A stretch of DNA of 9,055 nucleotides from Desulfuromonadaceae bacterium UBA6124 (GTDB taxonomy: Bacteria > Desulfobacterota > Desulfuromonadia > Desulfuromonadales > Trichloromonadaceae). The position numbers and the translations under genes were made by a program. Location of the stretch: assembly GCA_002423365.1 (NCBI GenBank), contig DIVU01000305.1, positions 1-9,055 of the forward strand, read 5' to 3'. A model generated the notes under the pieces. The model was not told the DNA's origin. It did no database searches and worked only from the letters and a program-made list of their open reading frames with translations. Of the stretch, positions 5,102-9,055 are shown piece by piece; the stretch's first letter is position 1, and every line of letters starts with the position of its first letter.

Positions 5102-7156
5102 TCAGTCTCCTTCGGCTTCTGGAACGATTCCCCCGGCTTCCGGCGGCAAACTCTGCTCGGGTGTAACCGGGGGCGCGGGTGGGAGGTTCGGTGCGGGGGC
5201 GGGAGGTCCGGCCGGCGGCGGGTTCATCCCTTGCAAAGGCAGGCCGTTGACCGCGTCGCTCGGAGTGGGCGGCAAATCCTCTGTTGGCAACGGGGAGGGC
5301 GCCGGGGCCGGCGGCGAGGGGGGGGCGTGCACGGGAATGGGCACGTCGAAGTAGGCGGCGAAGATCTTCTGGGCCACGGGGGCGGCGTTGCTGCCGCCGC
5401 TGCCGCCATGTTCGAGCAACACCGACACGGCGATCTCCGGGTCTTGTGCCGGAGCGTAGCCGACGAAGAGGGCGTGATCACGGAACCGGTAAGCGATCTC
5501 CCGTTTCGGCGCGTGATCATCCTTGAGCTTGACCACCTGCGAGGTTCCCGTTTTGCCGGCGATGCGGATCTCGTTCAATCGGCTTTTGTAGGCGGTCCCG
5601 CCGGGTTCGTTGACGACCGCCTCCATCCCCCTCTTGACGACCTGGAGATCGCTGGGGTTGAGTTGGGCATCGTTGAGGATTTCCGGATGCATCTCCTCCA
5701 GGATGTTTCCCGTCAGGTCCTCGATGCGGCTGATGACCTGCGGGCGCGGAACGATGCCGTCGTTGGCGATGCCGGCGGTCATCACCGCCAGCTGCAAGGG
5801 GGTGGTCAGGACATAGCCCTGGCCAATGGAGGCGATGACCGTTTCCCCGTCGTACCAGCGGGTGCCCTGACGCTGCTGTTTCCACTGGCGGTCGGGTATC
5901 AGCCCGGTCTTTTCCCCTTCGAGGGGGAAGCCGAGGGGGATGCCAAGGCCGAGGGCGCGGGCCATGGCGGCGATGCGGTCGATGCCGAGATCGAGAGAAA
6001 CCTTGTAGAACCAGACGTCGCAACTCTCCTTGAGTGCCCGCTTCAGATCGACCCGGCCGTGGCCGCCCCGTTTCCAGCAGCGGAACCGGCGGTTGCCGTG
6101 GCTCAGGGCGCCGCCGCAGTCGACGGTGGTCGAAGGATAGGCCACTCCGGCCTTGAGCGCCGCCAGGGCGGTGACCATCTTGAAGGTCGAGCCAGGCGGA
6201 TACTGCCCCTGAATGGTTTTGTCCTGCAACGGATGGCGGGGGTTCTGCAGCAGGTCGATCCATTCCTTGCCGGAGATGCCCCGGGCGAAGAGGGCGGGAT
6301 CAAAGGCGGGGCGGCTGGCCAGAGCGAGCACCTCGCCGGTCTTGACACGAATAACCACCGCCGCGCCGGCTTCCTCGCCGAAAGCGGACTCGGTGGCCGC
6401 CTGCAATTTCCGGTCGATGGTCAAGAAAACCTTGTTCCCCGGTTGCGGTTCCTGGGTTTTCAGGATGCGCAGTTCCTGCCCCTTGACATCCACCTCCAGC
6501 AGTCGTTCCCCCTCGACGCCGCGCAGATACTTTTCCAGCAGCTTTTCCAGGCCGCGCTTGCCGACAAAATCCCCGGGCCGGTAGCCGCTGCTGAATTGCT
6601 TGTTTTGCAGCTCCTTCTGGGTGATTTCGCCGAGATAGCCGAAGAGATGAGCACCGAGTTCGCCGTGGGGATAGGAACGCAAAGGCCGCACCTCGGTCAA
6701 TACCCCGGGCAGGTTGACGGAATTTTCCTGGATGACTTCGAGGCTTTCGCGGCTGACATCCTCGGCCAGGGGAAAGGGCCGATAGCGGGGAAAGCGCGAG
6801 CCGCTCTGCCAGTTTTTTTCCAGTTCTTCCGGGTCCGCCCCGAGAATTCCGGCGAGGCGCGTCAGCAGGGCGTCCTTGTCCTCCACCTCCTGGCGCAGCA
6901 CGGAAATGGTAAAGGAGGGGCGGTTGTCGACCAGGATTTCACCGTGTCGGTCATAGATCGGTCCGCGCGGCGCGGCGACGGGGATATAGCGGATGCGGTT
7001 TTTTTCCGAAAGCTCGCGATAGCGGTCGGCGCCGATAATCTGGAGATACCAGAGACGCAGCACCAGCAGCAGGAAGATCAAGACCACCGCCAGGGACAGG
7101 AGCAGGAAACGTTTTTTCAGGCTGGGGTTATCTTCCCAGCCGCCGTTAAGGCTCAT
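5102..7156 (-). CDS. mrdA: Penicillin-binding protein 2 (MrdA), class B transpeptidase
   Basis: This 684-residue bitopic membrane protein cross-links the peptidoglycan made by RodA. One membrane anchor spans about 17-38. PRGPIYDRHGEILVDN (63-78) opens the PBP dimerisation domain, and the transpeptidase domain covers roughly 262-600. Active-site motifs are STFK (S323 nucleophile, K326), SCD (378-380, in place of SxN; Asp here is, as I recall, common in this subfamily) and KTGT (535-538). Cysteines C347, C360 and C379 with H366 cluster near the active site. After residue 604 comes an 81-residue tail with 29 prolines, beyond the usual end of the enzyme and predicted periplasmic. The ATG at 7156 overlaps the mreD stop as ATGA. 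The open frame continues upstream to 7294, but that part lies inside mreD and has no family resemblance, so the shorter start is preferred. No clear ribosome site precedes the ATG, which fits coupling to mreD translation. rodA follows after 5 bases. Confidence 0.96.
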   Translation of the reverse strand: MSLNGGWEDNPSLKKRFLLLSLAVVLIFLLLVLRLWYLQIIGADRYRELSEKNRIRYIPVAAPRGPIYDRHGEILVDNRPSFTISVLRQEVEDKDALLTRLAGILGADPEELEKNWQSGSRFPRYRPFPLAEDVSRESLEVIQENSVNLPGVLTEVRPLRSYPHGELGAHLFGYLGEITQKELQNKQFSSGYRPGDFVGKRGLEKLLEKYLRGVEGERLLEVDVKGQELRILKTQEPQPGNKVFLTIDRKLQAATESAFGEEAGAAVVIRVKTGEVLALASRPAFDPALFARGISGKEWIDLLQNPRHPLQDKTIQGQYPPGSTFKMVTALAALKAGVAYPSTTVDCGGALSHGNRRFRCWKRGGHGRVDLKRALKESCDVWFYKVSLDLGIDRIAAMARALGLGIPLGFPLEGEKTGLIPDRQWKQQRQGTRWYDGETVIASIGQGYVLTTPLQLAVMTAGIANDGIVPRPQVISRIEDLTGNILEEMHPEILNDAQLNPSDLQVVKRGMEAVVNEPGGTAYKSRLNEIRIAGKTGTSQVVKLKDDHAPKREIAYRFRDHALFVGYAPAQDPEIAVSVLLEHGGSGGSNAAPVAQKIFAAYFDVPIPVHAPPSPPAPAPSPLPTEDLPPTPSDAVNGLPLQGMNPPPAGPPAPAPNLPPAPPVTPEQSLPPEAGGIVPEAEGD

Positions 7157-7674
7157 AGGGACAGTCCGCGGGAGAGGCTCGACAGTCCGCCGCGCCGTTC
7201 CGCGCGGCGGCGCGGCAGGCAGCACAGGAGAAGAAGAGCGAAGAGGGTGTTGAGAAGAGCTTCGGGCAGGATGATGTGCAGCAGCAGTGGCCATTGCCGT
7301 CCGGCATCGGCGAAGAGCAGCAGCAGGGCGCTAAGCACGACCCCTTTCACCATCGTCGCGAAAAAGGCGAGCAGCAGCAAGAGCAATGGGTTTTCGGTGT
7401 TGAAGCGTCCGGCCCCGGTCTTGACCAGGAGGAAAATGAGCAGGAAGGTGATGCCGAAGAGACCGAAGTCGCTGCCGGCGAAGACATCTTCCAGTGCGCC
7501 CAGGTACCAGCTGCACAGGCCGCCGCGCAACCAGTCCCGGGTCAGCCCCAGGTAGGCGACCACCAGCAGCAACAGATCCGGTTTGAGATGGTCCGGCAGC
7601 AGTCGGGGCAGGACCGCGACTTGCAGAAAAAGCAGCAGGAGGCTAAGCAGAAAAAAGCCCGCCACGCGTTTCAA
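7153..7674 (-). CDS. mreD: Rod-shape-determining protein MreD, TTG start
   Basis: This is a small inner-membrane protein of about 173 residues that joins MreC, PBP2 and RodA in the elongation complex. It is almost entirely hydrophobic, with roughly five to six membrane segments beginning at residue 4. RLLPDHLKPDLLLLVVAYLGL resembles the family's usual 'P-D-l-ll-v-v-y' segment, followed by GALEDVFAGSDFGLFGITFLL, the typical G-x-x-x-D-x-x-x-x-x-x-G-x-x-G stretch. The family is poorly conserved, so position between mreC and mrdA carries much of the weight. No ATG fits: a TTG at 7674 is preceded by GGAGGA (7681-7686) with 6-base spacing and overlaps the mreC stop as TTGA. A GTG three codons later is less well spaced. 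The long frame upstream to 7911 is mreC read out of frame. The C-terminus is arginine-rich and the stop overlaps the mrdA start as ATGA. Confidence 0.92.
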   Translation of the reverse strand: MKRVAGFFLLSLLLLFLQVAVLPRLLPDHLKPDLLLLVVAYLGLTRDWLRGGLCSWYLGALEDVFAGSDFGLFGITFLLIFLLVKTGAGRFNTENPLLLLLLAFFATMVKGVVLSALLLLFADAGRQWPLLLHIILPEALLNTLFALLLLCCLPRRRAERRGGLSSLSRGLSL

Positions 7675-8492
7675 GGACTTTCCTCCAGCAGCACGAGGAC
7701 CTCTTCGAGCCGGGAGAAGTCGACAGAGGGCGCGACTTCGACTTGCTGGAACATGCCGTACTCTTCCCGCTCGACCCGCACCACGGTGCCGATCGGCAGG
7801 CCTTTGGGAAAGACCCCGCCGTTGCCCGAGGTGATGACCTGGTCGCCGACTTCGATGTCCTCCTCGCGCAGAGCGAACTCGAAGGAGAGGCCGGTGCCGC
7901 TCCCCCGGCAAACCCCGCGGCTGCGGTTGCGCTGGATGAGGGTCGCAATCGCCGAGGAAGCGTCGGTGATCAGCAGCACCCGGGCCTGGTTGGGGGCGGT
8001 GCGGATGATGCGTCCCGCCACCCCCTCGGCGACGACGACCGGCATGCCTTCGCGAATGCCGGCATCGCTGCCTTTGTCGATCATCACCGTGCGAAACCAG
8101 CTGGTCGCGTCCTCGGTGATGACCTGGGCGGGGAGGGCGGTGAGCGCCTGCTGGTCGCGAAAGTCGAGAAGTTTACGCAGACGGTCGTTGGTCAGGCGCA
8201 GTTCCTGGAGGGTGCCGAGCTCGCTGCGCAGTTGGCGGTTTTCTTCCCGCAGGAGCAGATTGTCGGCCTCGGTCTCGACCAGCCAGAGATACCGTTCCCA
8301 GATGCCGGCGATCTGGTCGAGGGCCGCTTTCAGGCCGGTCTGGGCTGGAGCCATAATCTGCAGAATCAGCCGTTCGAAAAGATTGGTCCGCTCCTCGGCC
8401 CGCCGCAGGTTCTGCGAATAGAGCAGGAGCGCGGCCAGAACCATGACGGTGGCCAAAAAGACGGTTCGGTATTTTCGCAGCAGATCGAACAT
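7671..8492 (-). CDS. mreC: Rod-shape-determining protein MreC
   Basis: This 273-residue bitopic protein has a short cytoplasmic N-terminus, one membrane helix (about 9-26), a periplasmic coiled coil (about 68-112, rich in Leu, Glu and Arg) and a beta-rich C-terminal domain. It polymerises in the periplasm and activates PBP2/RodA. Diagnostic stretches are SWFRTVMIDKGSDAGIREGM (131-150), VAEGVAGRI (154-162), VLLITDASSAI (172-182) and GDQVITSGNGGVFPKGLPIG (216-235). The length is typical. The start at 8492 gives the usual short basic N-terminus before the membrane helix, though the ribosome site is weak (a purine-rich GAGAAAG). The mreB stop lies 83 bases upstream, and a terminator sits in that gap 24 bases before the start. 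The last four bases are shared with mreD. Confidence 0.96.
   Translation of the reverse strand: MFDLLRKYRTVFLATVMVLAALLLYSQNLRRAEERTNLFERLILQIMAPAQTGLKAALDQIAGIWERYLWLVETEADNLLLREENRQLRSELGTLQELRLTNDRLRKLLDFRDQQALTALPAQVITEDATSWFRTVMIDKGSDAGIREGMPVVVAEGVAGRIIRTAPNQARVLLITDASSAIATLIQRNRSRGVCRGSGTGLSFEFALREEDIEVGDQVITSGNGGVFPKGLPIGTVVRVEREEYGMFQQVEVAPSVDFSRLEEVLVLLEESP
7672..7686 (-). promoter_or_regulatory. mreD ribosome binding site and TTG start overlapping the mreC stop
   Basis: On the minus strand GGAGGA (7681-7686) lies six bases before TTG (7672-7674), and TTG shares bases with the mreC stop TGA (7671-7673). This places the mreD start where no ATG is available and implies translation coupled to mreC. 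Confidence 0.75.
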
Positions 8493-8516
8493 CCGCGGAA
8501 ACTTTCTCTACCATGC

Positions 8517-8539
8517 AAAAGAGGGCCGATGGCCCTCTT
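8517..8539 (-). terminator. Intrinsic terminator between mreB and mreC
   Basis: On the minus strand a 9-bp perfect stem (AAGAGGGCC, loop ATC, GGCCCTCTT; positions 8519-8539) overlaps and runs into a run of four T residues, then GC. This is the form of a rho-independent terminator and lies 36 bases after the mreB stop. It faces the direction of mreB transcription. Only 24 bases separate it from the mreC ATG, so mreC depends on read-through or on a promoter overlapping or upstream of the hairpin. Confidence 0.75.
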
Positions 8540-8575
8540 CGCGTCAGGATTGATGTAGAGCGGCTTGCTCCCGGA

Positions 8576-9055
8576 TCAGGAGGGTACGGTCACCCGCCGG
8601 AGCAGATCGAGTTCGTCGAGGACCTTGCCGGAGCCAAGCACCACGCAGGAGAGGGGGTCTTCGGCGATGACCACCGGCAGCCCGGTTTCGTCTCGCAGCA
8701 GGGCGTCGAGGTTGCGCAGGTTGGCGCCGCCGCCGGCGAGGACAATGCCCTTGTCGACGATGTCGGCGGCCAGTTCCGGCGGCGTGCGCTCCAAGGCGAT
8801 GCGCACCGCCTCAACGATGGCGTTGACCGTTTCGGAGAGGGCGTCGCGGATCTCCGTGGAGTTGATTCCCAGGGTTTTGGGGATACCGCTGACCAGGTCG
8901 CGCCCCTTCACCTCCATGGTGTGGACCTCTTCCTCGGGGTAGGCGCTGCCGATCTCGATCTTGATCTGTTCGGCGGTGCGTTCGCCGATGAGCAGGTTGT
9001 ACTTGCGCTTCAGGTACTGGACAATGGCCTCGTCCATCTTGTCGCCGCCGACGCG
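8576..9055 (-). CDS. mreB: Rod-shape-determining protein MreB, C-terminal part (cut by window edge)
   Basis: These are the last 159 residues of MreB, an actin-like ATPase that forms membrane-bound filaments and directs side-wall synthesis. The frame runs to the window edge, and full-length MreB is about 345 residues. The visible part starts RVGGDKMDEAIVQYLKRKYN, followed by LLIGERTAEQIKIEIGSAYP, a hallmark of the family. LAGGGANLRNLD, near the middle of the C-terminal half, is the adenosine-binding motif of the actin fold. AEDPLSCVVLGSGKVLDEL ends the fold in the usual way. The ATG at 9037 is internal (the Met of GGDKMD), not the start. The gene stands first in the order mreB, mreC, mreD, mrdA, rodA and is separated from mreC by an intrinsic terminator. 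Confidence 0.97.
   Translation of the reverse strand, partial: RVGGDKMDEAIVQYLKRKYNLLIGERTAEQIKIEIGSAYPEEEVHTMEVKGRDLVSGIPKTLGINSTEIRDALSETVNAIVEAVRIALERTPPELAADIVDKGIVLAGGGANLRNLDALLRDETGLPVVIAEDPLSCVVLGSGKVLDELDLLRRVTVPS

Noticed and set aside
7157..7294. A 46-codon upstream extension of mrdA
   Set aside because: It lies inside mreD, encodes a low-complexity Ser/Pro/Arg-rich stretch, and the ATGA overlap at 7156 gives a well-placed start just before the membrane anchor.
5231..7555. A 774-codon open frame on the plus strand, antisense to mrdA and mreD
   Set aside because: It is the complement of two confidently identified genes with normal motifs. Its protein is compositionally biased and has no plausible ribosome site or fold. 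The same holds for the 384-codon frame at 2855-4009.
7675..7911. An upstream extension of the mreD frame to an ATG at 7911
   Set aside because: It is the end of mreC read in another frame and is Arg/Pro/Gly-rich. The TTG at 7674 has a good ribosome site and starts directly at the membrane protein sequence.

Overview
The window reads as ordinary chromosomal core sequence of a GC-rich Gram-negative bacterium. Protein style and gene order (mreB, mreC, mreD, mrdA and rodA, then a radical SAM enzyme, a DUF4197 lipoprotein, a nitroreductase and a polyferredoxin) suggest a deltaproteobacterial anaerobe of the Desulfuromonadales type (Geobacter, Desulfuromonas, Pelobacter relatives). That placement is an inference from general resemblance, not from a database search. 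All nine supported genes lie on the minus strand, so the biological reading order runs from position 9055 down to 1. I see no tRNA, rRNA, CRISPR array, insertion sequence, prophage gene or attachment site.

Right-hand block (9055 to 3999) is the cell-elongation module. It holds the C-terminal part of MreB (actin-like filament, cut by the window edge), MreC, MreD, PBP2 (MrdA, cross-linking transpeptidase) and RodA (SEDS glycan polymerase). Together they form the Rod complex: MreB filaments on the cytoplasmic face position the complex, MreC and MreD link it to the periplasm, and RodA with PBP2 polymerise and cross-link side-wall peptidoglycan. MreC to RodA is tightly packed. mreD starts at a TTG overlapping the mreC stop (TTGA), mrdA starts at an ATG overlapping the mreD stop (ATGA), and rodA follows mrdA after 5 bases. 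A good intrinsic terminator sits between mreB and mreC, which suggests MreB is made in excess over the rest.

Left-hand block (3910 to 168) is a set of redox or accessory genes probably driven by an extended -10 promoter just after rodA. It holds an AmmeMemoRadiSam-type radical SAM enzyme (AmrS), a DUF4197 lipoprotein, a strong hairpin, then a nitroreductase followed after 6 bases by a cysteine-rich 4Fe-4S protein. The last two look like a co-translated pair, perhaps electron donor and flavoenzyme.

The last 167 bases (1-167) hold no gene. They carry two small adjacent hairpins and, at the very edge, a ribosome-binding-site-like sequence that may serve a gene starting just outside the window. 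I found no clearly new system. The most interesting points are the mreB/mreC terminator, the proline-rich tail on PBP2, a Cys/His cluster near the PBP2 active site, and the nitroreductase/polyferredoxin pair.
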